From contig JAIUPC010000024.1 in NCBI GenBank assembly GCA_020161655.1, positions 124,001-188,000 of the forward strand: 64,000 nt of DNA. The letters run 5' to 3'. A program made the position numbers and the translations under genes. Source of the DNA: Pseudomonadota bacterium (GTDB taxonomy: Bacteria; Pseudomonadota; Alphaproteobacteria; Rhodobacterales; Rhodobacteraceae). Below the pieces are notes generated by a model that saw nothing but the letters and a program-made list of their open reading frames with translations, had not been told where the DNA came from and did not search any database. Positions 8,834-16,466 of this stretch are shown here, piece after piece (within the stretch, counting starts at the first letter, position 1; every line of letters begins with the position of its first letter).

Positions 8834-9085
8834 CTAGCGCATCCGGGCGAGGCTTCGGTCGAAGATGCCGGGGACGAGGAACCAGAGGCCGAAGACGGCG
8901 CAGAAGGCGAAAAGTCCGTAGTTGGCGGCGCTGGCGACAGAATAGGGATCGCGGATCGCGATGGTCACGAGATTGAGCCTGATCGTGAGAAAGCCGGCAA
9001 AGAGTGCCGCCACCGTCAGGTACTGCGCGAGGTAGGTTGAAAGCACCCCGACCCGGCTGGGTGGGTGATGATCCGTCACTGCCAC
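8834..9085 (-). CDS. small membrane protein of unknown function (two TM segments)
   Basis: This 83-aa ORF starts at GTG 9085 (MAVTDHHPPSRVG) and contains two hydrophobic segments, roughly residues 16-45 (YLAQYLTVAALFAGFLTI) and 54-76 (NYGLFAFCAVFGLWFLVPGIF), with an Arg-containing tail. I recognise no family. It lies 36 nt upstream of the frameshifted membrane gene on the same strand, so the two probably formed one transcription unit. Continuous hydrophobic character supports coding, but there is no conserved motif to confirm it. Confidence 0.5.
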   Translation of the reverse strand: MAVTDHHPPSRVGVLSTYLAQYLTVAALFAGFLTIRLNLVTIAIRDPYSVASAANYGLFAFCAVFGLWFLVPGIFDRSLARMR

Positions 9086-9157
9086 TGGACGACCCTAAGT
9101 CATTGTTGCCAATGACCGATCTCTACTGCGCGATTCCGGCGACAATGGGGCGAAGTA

Positions 9158-11029
9158 TCACCCCGCCCGCTTCATCCCCATCACCCGCGCCCTTGCCCGG
9201 GGATCGCTGTCGAAGAGGCTGGCGAGTTGTTCGGTCATGGCGCCGGCAAGCTGTTCGACATCGGTGATGGTCACGGCGCGCTGGTAGTAGCGGGTCACAT
9301 CATGGCCGATGCCGATGGCGATCAGCTCGACGATCTTCCGGCGCTCCACCATGGCGATCACGTCGCGGAGATGCTTTTCAAGGTAGTTGGCCGGGTTGAC
9401 GGAAAGGGTCGAATCGTCCACCGGCGCGCCGTCGGAAATCACCATCAGGATGCGGCGCTGTTCGGGACGGTTCAGCATCCGGCGATGCGCCCATTCCAAG
9501 GCCTCGCCGTCGATGTTTTCCTTCAAAAGCCCTTCCTTCATCATCAGCCCTAGGTTCGGCCTGACCCGCCGCCACGGCGCGTCGGCGGATTTGTAGATGA
9601 TGTGGCGGAGGTCGTTGAGCCGCCCCGGCTGCTGCGGGCGGCCCTGTGCCAGCCATTTCTCGCGGCTCTGGCCGCCCTTCCAGGCGCGGGTGGTGAAGCC
9701 GAGGATCTCCACCTTCACCTGGCAGCGTTCGAGCGTCCGCGCCAGCACATCGGCGCAGATAGCGGCGATGGAGATGGGGCGACCGCGCATGGAGCCGGAA
9801 TTGTCGAGAAGGAGCGTGACGACGGTATCGCGGAACTCGGTGTCCTTCTCGACCTTGAAGGACAAGGGCGTCGTCGGGTTGGCGACGACCCGGGCGAGAC
9901 GACCCGCGTCAAGAATGCCTTCCTCAAGATCGAACTCCCAGGACCGGTTCTGCTGCGCCTGCAACCGGCGCTGGAGCTTGTTGGCAAGGCGGCTGACGGC
10001 ACCCTTCAGCGGCTCAAGCTGCTGGTCGAGATAGGCGCGCAGGCGTTCCAGTTCAGCCGGTTCGGCGAGCTCCTCCGCCTTGATTTCCTCATCGAAATCC
10101 GTCGCATAGACGGTGTAGTTGGGGTCCGCGTCGGAATAGGGGGCAGGGGGCGGTGGCTCCAGGGGTGCCTCGCCCTCGGGCATCTCGGCCTCCTCGCCAT
10201 CCTCCATGTCCGAAAGCTCGTCCATGGAGACCTGGGCCTCGGACTGATCGTCCTGCTCTTCCTGGCTGCGCTCCGGCTGGGCGTCGCTGTCGTCCGGTTC
10301 CTCCTGGCCTTCCTGGCTTTCGGAATCGTTCTCCTGCTCCTCGCTTTCGGCGCTGTCGCCCTCATCCTCGTCCTGAAGGTCGGGGTCGTCGCCAAGCTGG
10401 TCGCCGTAGCCGAGGTCCTTGATGACCTGGCGGGCGAGGCGGGCGAAGGCGGTCTGGTCGGCGAGGACGTCCTTCACATGGTCGAGCGTGCCGCCCGCCT
10501 GTTCCTCCATGAAGGGCTTCCAGAGGTCCATGACATGCTGCGCCGCGCGCGGCAGGTCGCGCCCGGTGGCAAGGTGACGGACGAGATAGCCGGCGGCCTG
10601 CGGCAAGGGTGCGTCCTGCGCCTGCCGGATGGCGCCATAGCCGCGCCGTTCTGCCTCGGCGCCGATCTTGGCGTCGATATTGCCGAGCGTGCCGGGCATG
10701 TCGCGGGCGCCCACCGCCTCGCAGCGCGCGGTTTCCATGGCGTCGTAAAGATCGCGCGCCATCTGGCCCTGCGGCATGTATTTCGCGGCGATGGCGTCGT
10801 CGTGGAAGCGGTGGCGGAGCGCGAAGGCATCCGCCGTGCCGCGCGCGATCAGCACCTCATCCCGCGTCATCCGGCGCGAGACCTGCGGCAGCCGCATGGT
10901 GTCGCCGGCCATGCCGGGCGGATCGACCGAATAGGTGACGGTCAGCTCCGGGTCGTCGGCCATGGTCTTGGTGGCCTCGGCGAGGGCCTTCTTGAAGGGA
11001 TCTGCGGGGTTGTCGGAGGGGCGGGTCAT
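9158..11029 (-). CDS. cobT: aerobic cobaltochelatase subunit CobT
   Basis: CobT is the VWA-domain subunit of the ATP-dependent cobaltochelatase (CobNST), which inserts cobalt into hydrogenobyrinate a,c-diamide in aerobic B12 synthesis. This 623-aa product has an N-terminal helical part, a strongly acidic linker ([16 protein letters not shown] and similar runs, positions about 10205-10400), and a C-terminal von Willebrand A domain with the MIDAS motif DNSGSMRG. It ends with a helical tail ([17 protein letters not shown]). I chose ATG 11029 ([16 protein letters not shown]) over GTG 11044. CobS, its AAA+ partner, lies upstream on the same strand but is separated by a RAYT transposase. CobN is not in the window. 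Confidence 0.96.
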   Translation of the reverse strand: MTRPSDNPADPFKKALAEATKTMADDPELTVTYSVDPPGMAGDTMRLPQVSRRMTRDEVLIARGTADAFALRHRFHDDAIAAKYMPQGQMARDLYDAMETARCEAVGARDMPGTLGNIDAKIGAEAERRGYGAIRQAQDAPLPQAAGYLVRHLATGRDLPRAAQHVMDLWKPFMEEQAGGTLDHVKDVLADQTAFARLARQVIKDLGYGDQLGDDPDLQDEDEGDSAESEEQENDSESQEGQEEPDDSDAQPERSQEEQDDQSEAQVSMDELSDMEDGEEAEMPEGEAPLEPPPPAPYSDADPNYTVYATDFDEEIKAEELAEPAELERLRAYLDQQLEPLKGAVSRLANKLQRRLQAQQNRSWEFDLEEGILDAGRLARVVANPTTPLSFKVEKDTEFRDTVVTLLLDNSGSMRGRPISIAAICADVLARTLERCQVKVEILGFTTRAWKGGQSREKWLAQGRPQQPGRLNDLRHIIYKSADAPWRRVRPNLGLMMKEGLLKENIDGEALEWAHRRMLNRPEQRRILMVISDGAPVDDSTLSVNPANYLEKHLRDVIAMVERRKIVELIAIGIGHDVTRYYQRAVTITDVEQLAGAMTEQLASLFDSDPRARARVMGMKRAG

Positions 11030-11071
11030 GTGCCGATAAATCACCCGGCGAGGGGGAAAGGCAAGGCGGAT

Positions 11072-11581
11072 TCAGCGCATTGGTGCGCTGGCGTTTTCGG
11101 TAGGATGGGCAATATTGCCCATCCTACGGGTGAAGCTGGAATAGGGCCAATGCTCCGGTTCGTGGACAAGCCCGTGCTTCACCGGGTTCATGTGGCAATA
11201 CTCCATCGCACGAATGAACTCGGCTTCGTCGCGCAGGGCGTGCTCCCAGAATCGGCGCTGCCAAAGCCCGCGTTCGCGTTTCGCCTGCTTGCTGGGGGAT
11301 GGTCGGAAATCGCCTGCGACCGAGTGCGAAAACCGCGCCTTGATGCGGCGCCAGCGTTCCGGAAAGTTCGCCTCGCCTTCGGGTTCGGTCCAGATGGCGT
11401 GGATATGGTCGGGAAGCACGACCATGGCGTGGCAGGTTACGGGAAATTCCAGAAGGGTGCGCCGGTAGGCTTCGCGGAGGTGGCCGATATGGTCGGTCAG
11501 CGTCCGGGTGCCGCGATCTTCGACGCAGACAGTGAAGAAATAGGTGGCGCCGGGCAGGCGCAGGCGGCGGTAGCTGGTCAT
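11072..11581 (-). CDS. REP-associated tyrosine transposase (RAYT, TnpA_REP / Y1_Tnp)
   Basis: RAYTs are single-strand-specific HUH nucleases related to IS200/IS605 TnpA that recognise REP hairpins. This 169-aa protein shows the N-terminal strand GATYFFTVCVEDRG, the HUH pair H59/H61 in LPDHIHAIW, the conserved block LWQRRFWEHALRDEAEF, and the catalytic tyrosine Y128 in MEYCHMNPVKHGLV, followed by HWPYSSF. All catalytic residues are present, so the enzyme could be active. The last 19 residues (from TRRMGNIAHPT on) are encoded by the downstream REP palindrome plus flank, not by a normal RAYT C-terminus. It lies between cobS and cobT in the same orientation. Confidence 0.93.
   Translation of the reverse strand: MTSYRRLRLPGATYFFTVCVEDRGTRTLTDHIGHLREAYRRTLLEFPVTCHAMVVLPDHIHAIWTEPEGEANFPERWRRIKARFSHSVAGDFRPSPSKQAKRERGLWQRRFWEHALRDEAEFIRAMEYCHMNPVKHGLVHEPEHWPYSSFTRRMGNIAHPTENASAPMR
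11100..11131 (+). repeat. REP palindrome, perfect copy (3' end of RAYT)
   Basis: This is a perfect 28-bp palindrome whose left half is GTAGGATGGGCAAT, followed by the asymmetric tail GGGT. It is identical over 32 bp to the copy at 11628-11659, and to the reverse complement of 45813-45844. The GTAG foot is the tetranucleotide typical of RAYT-recognised REPs. On the minus strand it is translated as part of the transposase C-terminus. Confidence 0.93.
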
Positions 11582-11627
11582 GCCGCCAGGCTGGAGGGGC
11601 CTTGGTTAAACCGGAGTTAACGAGGGC

Positions 11628-11659
11628 GTAGGATGGGCAATATTGCCCATCCTACGGGT
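11628..11659 (+). repeat. REP palindrome, perfect copy (3' side of cobS, upstream of RAYT)
   Basis: A second perfect GTAGGATGGGCAAT palindrome with tail GGGT lies in the same orientation as the copy at 11100. It begins 1 nt beyond the cobS TAA stop, so it would form a hairpin at the 3' end of the cobS mRNA. It may affect transcript ends or stability. Confidence 0.93.
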
Positions 11660-11660
11660 C

Positions 11661-12644
11661 TTAGCGAATGCTCTGGCTCGCAGCGCTCTCCGGCAGTTCC
11701 TCGTCAAAGCAGCGCTGGTAGAACTCGGCCACCGTCTGCCGCTCCAGTTCGTCGCATTTGTTGAGGAAGGTCAGGCGGAAGGCGTAGCCGATATTGCGGA
11801 AGATCTCGGCGTTCTGGGCCCAGTTGATGACCGTGCGGGGGCTCATGACGGTGGAAAGGTCGCCGTTCATGAAGGCGGTGCGCGTGAGATCCGCGACCGT
11901 CACCATCTGGGAGATCTGCTTCCGGCCCTTGTCGGTGTTGTAATGCGGGTTCTTCGCCAGAACGATGGCGGTCTCCGCATCGTGGGACAGGTAGTTCAGC
12001 GTCGCCACAAGGCTCCAGCGGTCCATCTGCGCCTGGTTGATCTGCTGGACGCCGTGATAAAGCCCGGTGGTGTCGCCAAGGCCCACGGTGTTCGAGGTCG
12101 CAAAGAGGCGGAAGGACGGGTGCGGGGTGATGATCTCGTTCTGGTCGAGAAGCGTCAGCTTGCCGTCATGCTCCAGCACGCGCTGGATCACGAACATCAC
12201 GTCCGCCCGCCCTGCGTCGTATTCGTCGAAAACGATGGCGACGGGATTGCGCAGCGCCCAAGGCAGGATGCCCTCGTGGAACTCCGTCACCTGCTTGCCG
12301 TCGCGGAGCTTGATCGCATCCTTGCCGATGAGGTCGATCCGGCTGATGTGGCTGTCGAGGTTCACGCGGACGCAGGGCCAGTTGAGATGGGCCGCGACCT
12401 GTTCGATATGGGTGGATTTCCCGGTGCCGTGATAGCCCTGGATCATGACGCGGCGGTTGTAGGCAAAACCAGCGAGGATGGCGAGCGTGGTGTCCGGGTC
12501 GAACTTGTAGGTCTGGTCGATCTCCGGCACGCGGTCGGTGCGGTCGGCGAACCCCTTCACCTTCATCTCGGTATCGATGCCGAACATCTCCCGGACGGAG
12601 ATTTCTTCGGTGGGTTTCGCGTGTTGATCGAGCATCTCAGTCAC
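11661..12644 (-). CDS. cobS: aerobic cobaltochelatase subunit CobS
   Basis: CobS is the AAA+ ATPase of the CobNST cobaltochelatase. The 327-aa product has Walker [11 protein letters not shown], Walker [12 protein letters not shown], a sensor-1-like [11 protein letters not shown] and an arginine-rich end ([22 protein letters not shown]). These match CobS, which is distinguished from other MoxR-like ATPases by SVREMFGID near the N-terminus and by its cobT neighbour. The start is taken at GTG 12644 ([14 protein letters not shown]), and ATG 12635 is a possible alternative. There is no strong Shine-Dalgarno for either. The gene would be first in a cobS-RAYT-cobT transcription unit. Confidence 0.94.
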   Translation of the reverse strand: MTEMLDQHAKPTEEISVREMFGIDTEMKVKGFADRTDRVPEIDQTYKFDPDTTLAILAGFAYNRRVMIQGYHGTGKSTHIEQVAAHLNWPCVRVNLDSHISRIDLIGKDAIKLRDGKQVTEFHEGILPWALRNPVAIVFDEYDAGRADVMFVIQRVLEHDGKLTLLDQNEIITPHPSFRLFATSNTVGLGDTTGLYHGVQQINQAQMDRWSLVATLNYLSHDAETAIVLAKNPHYNTDKGRKQISQMVTVADLTRTAFMNGDLSTVMSPRTVINWAQNAEIFRNIGYAFRLTFLNKCDELERQTVAEFYQRCFDEELPESAASQSIR

Positions 12645-12803
12645 CGTTCATCGGGGAGGACGTGCCATTCCTGCACCTCCGCTTGATGGAACATATCGGC
12701 GGGGGGTTCAAGGGGCCGGGCGGCGGTTCGCCCACGCAAGTTTTACCCCGCGTGATGCGCCGCTCTGGCATTCTGTCGGGGCATCGGCAGGGGAGGCGCC
12801 GTG

Positions 12804-13277
12804 ATGATGACCCGCAGGACGACGATGAGCCTTGGTGTCGCGCTGGCCGCCTTCGGCCTTTCCCGACGCGGGGCGGGGGCGGCGGAAGCCTTCGAAGTGA
12901 CGAAGACGGAAGCCGAATGGCGCAAGCTCCTGACGCCCGCGCAATACGCGGTCTTGCGCGAAGAGGATACCGAGCGCGCCTTCACCAGCCCGCTCAACGA
13001 CGAAAACCGCGCCGGGACCTATGCCTGCGCCGGCTGCGACCTGCCGCTTTATTCGTCGAAGGCGAAGTATGACAGCGGCACCGGCTGGCCCTCCTTCTGG
13101 GAGCCCTTGCCGAACGCGGTCGGGACAAAGGCCGACTGGGGCCTCCTCGGACGGCGGACCGAGGTTCACTGCCGGCGCTGCGGCGGGCATCTTGGCCATG
13201 TCTTCAATGACGGACCGAAGCCGACCGGCAAGCGCTACTGCCTGAACGGGGTGGCGCTGGTGTTCCGGGCGGCCTGA
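12804..13277 (+). CDS. msrB: peptide-methionine (R)-S-oxide reductase MsrB with Tat-like signal peptide
   Basis: MsrB reduces methionine-R-sulfoxide in proteins. The 157-aa product carries both CxxC zinc sites (C75-AGC78 and C123-RRC126), the GTGWPSFW active-site strand, the motif GGHLGHVF and the catalytic Cys146 (RYCLNG). The N-terminus MMTRRTTMSLGVALAAFGL looks like a twin-arginine signal, ending near GAGAAEA. This would place the enzyme in the periplasm, unlike the cytosolic E. coli MsrB. GGGAGG lies 7 nt before ATG 12804; GTG 12801 is an in-frame alternative. It is followed 6 nt later by a DCC-type redox gene. No cytoplasmic resolving Cys was checked. Confidence 0.93.
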   Translation: MMTRRTTMSLGVALAAFGLSRRGAGAAEAFEVTKTEAEWRKLLTPAQYAVLREEDTERAFTSPLNDENRAGTYACAGCDLPLYSSKAKYDSGTGWPSFWEPLPNAVGTKADWGLLGRRTEVHCRRCGGHLGHVFNDGPKPTGKRYCLNGVALVFRAA

Positions 13278-13283
13278 GGGGCG

Positions 13284-13745
13284 ATGCGCCGCATGGACGG
13301 GGGTGTTTTCCCCTGCTGGATCGGGGACATGGACCGCAAGGATGATATGCGGCAGGCGCCGCACGACCTGATCGTCTTCGACGCGGCTTGCGTCTTCTGC
13401 TCCGGTTTCGCCCGCTTCATGCACCGCCACGACCACGCCGGGCGCTTCCGCTTCGTCACCGCTCAATCGGCTTTCGGACAGGCGCTTTGCCTCCGCCACG
13501 GACTCGACCCCATGGCGATGACGACGAATATCGTCATCGCCGGCGGCGCGGCGCATGTGAAGATGCGGGCCTTTGCGGCGGCGATGGCGGCGCTCGGACC
13601 GCCGTGGCGCTGGCTGAGGCTCATGCGCTACCTGCCGGCGGGCGACTGGCTTTATGACCGGATCGCGCGGAACCGTTACCGGATCGCCGGGCGGCGGGAC
13701 TGTGCCGTGCCGCTGCCGGACCTCAGGGCGCGGCTGATTGAGTAG
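13284..13745 (+). CDS. DCC family protein (DUF393, predicted thiol-disulfide oxidoreductase)
   Basis: The family is named for the DxxCxxC motif, which appears here as DAACVFCSGF, followed by RHDHAGRFRFVTAQS and a conserved helical part (WRWLRLMRYLPAGDWLYDRIARNRYRI). Members are predicted thioredoxin-like redox proteins without a proven substrate. It begins 6 nt after msrB, which suggests a redox-repair pair. The N-terminal start is uncertain: ATGs at 13284, 13293, 13329 and 13347 are all in frame, and the conserved domain starts only around HDLIVFDA. The ORF is listed from the first ATG. Its 3' end abuts a Rossmann-fold gene remnant. Confidence 0.85.
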   Translation: MRRMDGGVFPCWIGDMDRKDDMRQAPHDLIVFDAACVFCSGFARFMHRHDHAGRFRFVTAQSAFGQALCLRHGLDPMAMTTNIVIAGGAAHVKMRAFAAAMAALGPPWRWLRLMRYLPAGDWLYDRIARNRYRIAGRRDCAVPLPDLRARLIE

Positions 13746-13902
13746 TCGTGTCCTTGTCATCGGCGGCACCGGGGTTTTCGGATCACGCCTTTGCTTCGCC
13801 CTCGCGCGGGAGCCGGGGGTCGACCTGATCGTCGGTGGTGCGGGTGCATTTCAACACCACCCTCCCGGCAAAGATCTCAGCAAAGGCCGCGAACATAAAT
13901 AG
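13738..13902 (+). pseudogene. remnant of a saccharopine-dehydrogenase-like / NAD(P)-binding gene (N-terminus only)
   Basis: Starting inside the last codons of the DCC gene, a short open frame reads SSRVLVIGGTGVFGSRLCF and continues to about LIVGGAG. This is a clear Rossmann-fold N-terminus with the GGTGVFG nucleotide-binding loop, as in saccharopine-dehydrogenase-like proteins. After about 13850 the similarity stops and the frame closes at TAG 13900-13902, immediately before an AT-rich promoter-like stretch. A full protein would need hundreds more residues. I read this as the stub of a gene deleted when the neighbouring haem peroxidase segment was joined to it. A TTGACA at 13903 may belong to that next gene. 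Confidence 0.6.
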
Positions 13903-13964
13903 TTGACAAATTATATCGGATTTAGTTCTGTCGCCAAAACTTTCGTGTCGGTAGGGGGACATTC

Positions 13965-15239
13965 ATGAAGCTTGCAGCCGCATCATTCGCAGCGGTTCTT
14001 GGGGCGTCGGTCGCAGTTGCGGCGCCGCTCGACCCGGTCGAGTCGCTGGGCAAGAGCCTCTTTTTCGACGCGGACCTGTCGGTCAACGGCAACCAGTCCT
14101 GTTCCTCCTGCCATGAGCCGGAGCAGGGCTTTTCCAGCCCGATGTCGGAGATCAACGCGGCGGGGGCGGTGATCGAAGGCTCGGTGCCGGGCCGTTTCGG
14201 CAACCGCAAGCCGCCGAGTGTTGCCTATGCCAGCCCCGGCCCGGTCTTTCACCACACCTATGAGGACGGCGAGATCCTTTTCGTCGGCGGGGCCTTCCAT
14301 GACGGCCGCGCCACCGGGCACCAGCTTGGCTCGGTCGTCGCCGATCAGGCGCTCGGTCCCTTCGTCAACCCGGCGGAAATGGCGCTGCCGAGCCTCGCCT
14401 GTGTCGTCGAGCGCGTCTGCGGCGGCGACCAGAAGGATGAGATGGAGGCGGTCTGGGGCAAGGACATCTGCGAGATTTCCTTCCCCACCAACCTTGCGCA
14501 GCAATGCGCCGACCCGGACGCCAAGATCGAGATCACGGATGAGGATCTGAACGCCCGGCTCGACACGGCCATGGCGGCCATCGCCAAGTCGATCGCCGCC
14601 TATGAGGCCTCACCGGAGGTCAACCGCTACAGCTCGCGCTTCGACGGCTGGCAGGCCGGCACGGTGGAGTTCACCGAAGAGGAAAAGCGCGGCTTTGCGC
14701 TGTTCGAGGACAAGGCGCTTTGCGCCGAATGCCACGTCCTTGACCGCGGGCCGAATGGCGAGCCGCCGCTTCTGACCGATTTCACCTTCGACAACCTCGG
14801 CGTGCCGAAAAACCCCGATGTGCCCTGGTACACGCAAGCCGCCTTCAACCCGGACGGCAAGGCCTGGATCGACCCCGGCCTTGGCGGGATGCTGAGGGGT
14901 GATCCGACCTATGCCGCCTATGCCGCCGACCTGATGGGGGCGCAGAAGGTGCCGACCCTGCGCAACATCAACAAGCGCCTCGCGCCGGATGTGGCGCGGT
15001 CCTACATGCACAACGGCTACTTCAAGACGCTGGAAGAGGTCGTCCACTTCTACAACACGCGCGACACGCTGCCGCGCTGCGAGGGGGAGATGAAGGCGGC
15101 CGATGCGATGGCGGCGAAATGCTGGCCCGCGCCCGAGGTCGAGGCGACGATGAACAAGGACGAGCTTGGCAACCTCAAGATGACGCCCGAGGAAGAGGCC
15201 GATCTGGTGGCCTTCCTGAAGACGCTGGATGACGAATAG
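13965..15239 (+). CDS. di-haem cytochrome c peroxidase / MauG family protein
   Basis: This 424-aa periplasmic protein has a clean signal peptide (MKLAAASFAAVLGASVAVAA). It has two haem-binding motifs, C46-SSCH50 and C253-AECH257, the arrangement of bacterial CCP/MauG enzymes. Other family marks are LGKSLFFDADLSVNG, KPPSVAYAS, FVGGAFHDGRATG and KVPTLRNINKR. Two additional Cys-containing insertions (CVVERVCGG with DICEISF, and CEGEMKAADAMAAKC) probably form disulfides. There is no neighbouring methylamine dehydrogenase, MbnP-like or electron-donor gene, so peroxidase versus substrate-modifying function cannot be decided. The region upstream is AT-rich, with TTGACA at 13903 but no convincing -10. 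Confidence 0.88.
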   Translation: MKLAAASFAAVLGASVAVAAPLDPVESLGKSLFFDADLSVNGNQSCSSCHEPEQGFSSPMSEINAAGAVIEGSVPGRFGNRKPPSVAYASPGPVFHHTYEDGEILFVGGAFHDGRATGHQLGSVVADQALGPFVNPAEMALPSLACVVERVCGGDQKDEMEAVWGKDICEISFPTNLAQQCADPDAKIEITDEDLNARLDTAMAAIAKSIAAYEASPEVNRYSSRFDGWQAGTVEFTEEEKRGFALFEDKALCAECHVLDRGPNGEPPLLTDFTFDNLGVPKNPDVPWYTQAAFNPDGKAWIDPGLGGMLRGDPTYAAYAADLMGAQKVPTLRNINKRLAPDVARSYMHNGYFKTLEEVVHFYNTRDTLPRCEGEMKAADAMAAKCWPAPEVEATMNKDELGNLKMTPEEEADLVAFLKTLDDE

Positions 15240-15280
15240 GGCCCGCGCCCGTTCAATCCGGCAGGCGGTGATCGCAGACA

Positions 15281-15309
15281 AAACCCGGGGGTCTAGACCC
15301 ACGGGTTTT
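15281..15309. terminator. bidirectional rho-independent terminator
   Basis: A long inverted repeat pairs AAACCC and GGGTC with GACCC and GGGTTTTT across the short loop TCTAGA. An A-run on the left and a T-run on the right let it act on both strands. It lies between the convergent ends of the peroxidase gene (15239) and the J-domain gene (15310), exactly where a shared terminator is expected. Confidence 0.85.
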
Positions 15310-15936
15310 TCATGTGTCCCTGAAGTTGCGGCTGTCCTTGATCTGGTCCCAGGCCCAGACCACTTCCTGCAAGCGGTCCTCGTCCGAGCGGTCGCCGCCG
15401 TTCATGTCGGGGTGCAGGTCCTTCACCAGCGACTTGTACTGCTTGCGGATCTCGATCTTGGTCCAGCTGTCCTTGGCCTCGAGGATGTCGAGCGCCTTGC
15501 GCTCGGTCGGCGGCAGTTTGCGGCCCATGGAGCGACCGGGGTTCTGGGTGGCGTTGCCGCCAAGGATTTCCATCGGGTCGGCGACGCCAAGCCGCGCCCA
15601 GGCGCGATCCTCGGCATCGCGCTTGAAGGGTTTCGTCTCGCGGCCCCAGACGCGGTCCTTGTCGAGGAACTTCTGGAAATCGTCCTCGCTCGTCCCTTGG
15701 AAGAAGTTCCATTTGAGGTTGTATTCGCGGACATGGTCCTTGCAGAACCAGAAATACTCGTCGAGGTGGTCGGGCGATTTCGGCGCGCGGTACTGGCCGG
15801 CATTCTCGCAGCCGGGATGGTCGCAGGCGCGCGTCGAGGTTTCGAACGCACCCGACATGCCACGGCGGCCCTTGGTCCGCTTCTTCTTGTCGGTCGCAGC
15901 GGAAATGTCGAATCCGAAGGGGTCGGGTCGTGTCAT
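15310..15936 (-). CDS. J-domain (DnaJ-like) protein
   Basis: This 208-aa protein has its J domain at the C-terminus. The helix II/HPD region is visible as IRKQYKSLVKDLHPDMNGGD, preceded by a helix-I-like KALDILEAKDSW and followed by LQEVVWAWDQIKDS. The N-terminal half carries cysteines and histidines (CDHPGCENAG, WFCKDHVREYN), suggestive of a small metal site. This architecture is common in alphaproteobacteria and is annotated only as a DnaJ-domain co-chaperone. I use ATG 15936 (MTRPDPFGFDISAATD). The longer frame to 16017 has no supporting features. Confidence 0.9.
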   Translation of the reverse strand: MTRPDPFGFDISAATDKKKRTKGRRGMSGAFETSTRACDHPGCENAGQYRAPKSPDHLDEYFWFCKDHVREYNLKWNFFQGTSEDDFQKFLDKDRVWGRETKPFKRDAEDRAWARLGVADPMEILGGNATQNPGRSMGRKLPPTERKALDILEAKDSWTKIEIRKQYKSLVKDLHPDMNGGDRSDEDRLQEVVWAWDQIKDSRNFRDT

Positions 15937-16077
15937 GCTCTGGCCTCTTCCGTGGTCGTTCCGACTCGGGGCGGCCAGTTTAGGGCATTTCGCGGCGCTT
16001 TGAAGGGGGCAAGGCAAAATTGCCGCGCATCGACGGGATGCGCGGGCGTGATGCCGATGGTGCGGGGTGCCGTAGTC

Positions 16078-16422
16078 TCAGGCCAGCGCGCCGCCGGGGC
16101 GCGAAGTGGCGTGGCCACGCGCCTGAACCCGGCGCGGACGCACGCCGACGTCGGCGAGCGCGGCGACGGGCTGCGGCACCACGGGGCGTTCCGCCTCGGT
16201 GACAGGCCGGCGGAAAACCATGAAATCCTGCTGCCGCGTGACCGGAAGGAAGAACCACGTCCCCTTGACCGGCAGCCGTTCGGTGCGCACGAAATCCCAG
16301 CCGGTGCCGAGGATCATCTTGATCTCGCTGTCGAGCGTCCGCGTCAGCGCATCCGGCCCGTTGAGCGTTTCACCGCCTCGCCGCACCTGTTTCGGCGTCG
16401 GCACGAATTTGTATTCGAACAT
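16078..16422 (-). CDS. DUF4177-like protein, copy 1
   Basis: This 114-aa protein begins MFEYKFVPTPKQVRRG and continues through LGTGWDFVRTERLPVKG to QDFMVFRRPV. This is a strand-helix-strand pattern resembling DUF4177 (small proteins of the form YEYKVV...LNELGxEGWE...FKR). The C-terminal 40 residues are Pro/Arg-rich and probably disordered. A paralogue with the same pattern lies at 16657-17028. Two TTGCGGCAA/TGTGGCG motif pairs sit 45-100 nt upstream of its start. Function is unknown. Confidence 0.65.
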   Translation of the reverse strand: MFEYKFVPTPKQVRRGGETLNGPDALTRTLDSEIKMILGTGWDFVRTERLPVKGTWFFLPVTRQQDFMVFRRPVTEAERPVVPQPVAALADVGVRPRRVQARGHATSRPGGALA

Positions 16423-16466
16423 GATTGCCCCACCACGTTATCCGGGCAATCTCGGCGCGGCGTTTC

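Larger units (their letters stand above)
11100..11659 (-). mobile_element. REP-RAYT-REP unit (REPtron-like) inserted between cobS and cobT
   Basis: Two identical 32-bp REP sequences at 11100-11131 and 11628-11659 lie in direct orientation and bracket the RAYT gene. The left REP overlaps the 3' end of the transposase ORF. The right REP is 47 nt upstream of its start and 1 nt from the cobS stop. No flanking target duplication is evident, as expected for this class. The unit separates two genes that are normally adjacent, cobS and cobT. Confidence 0.85.

Noticed and set aside
9099-9116. GTCATTG/CAATGAC hairpin past the end of cobT
   Set aside because: It is only a 7-bp stem with no T-run on the minus strand, too weak to call.
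11072-11581. a canonical IS200/IS605 element
   Set aside because: There is no TnpB and no IS200-type ends. The W...FWEH...YxHxNPVKHGL pattern with flanking GTAG palindromes marks a RAYT instead.
9602-11620. 672-aa open frame on the plus strand
   Set aside because: It is antisense to cobT and the RAYT gene. The Leu-rich stretches reflect the acidic cobT linker read backwards, not a membrane protein.
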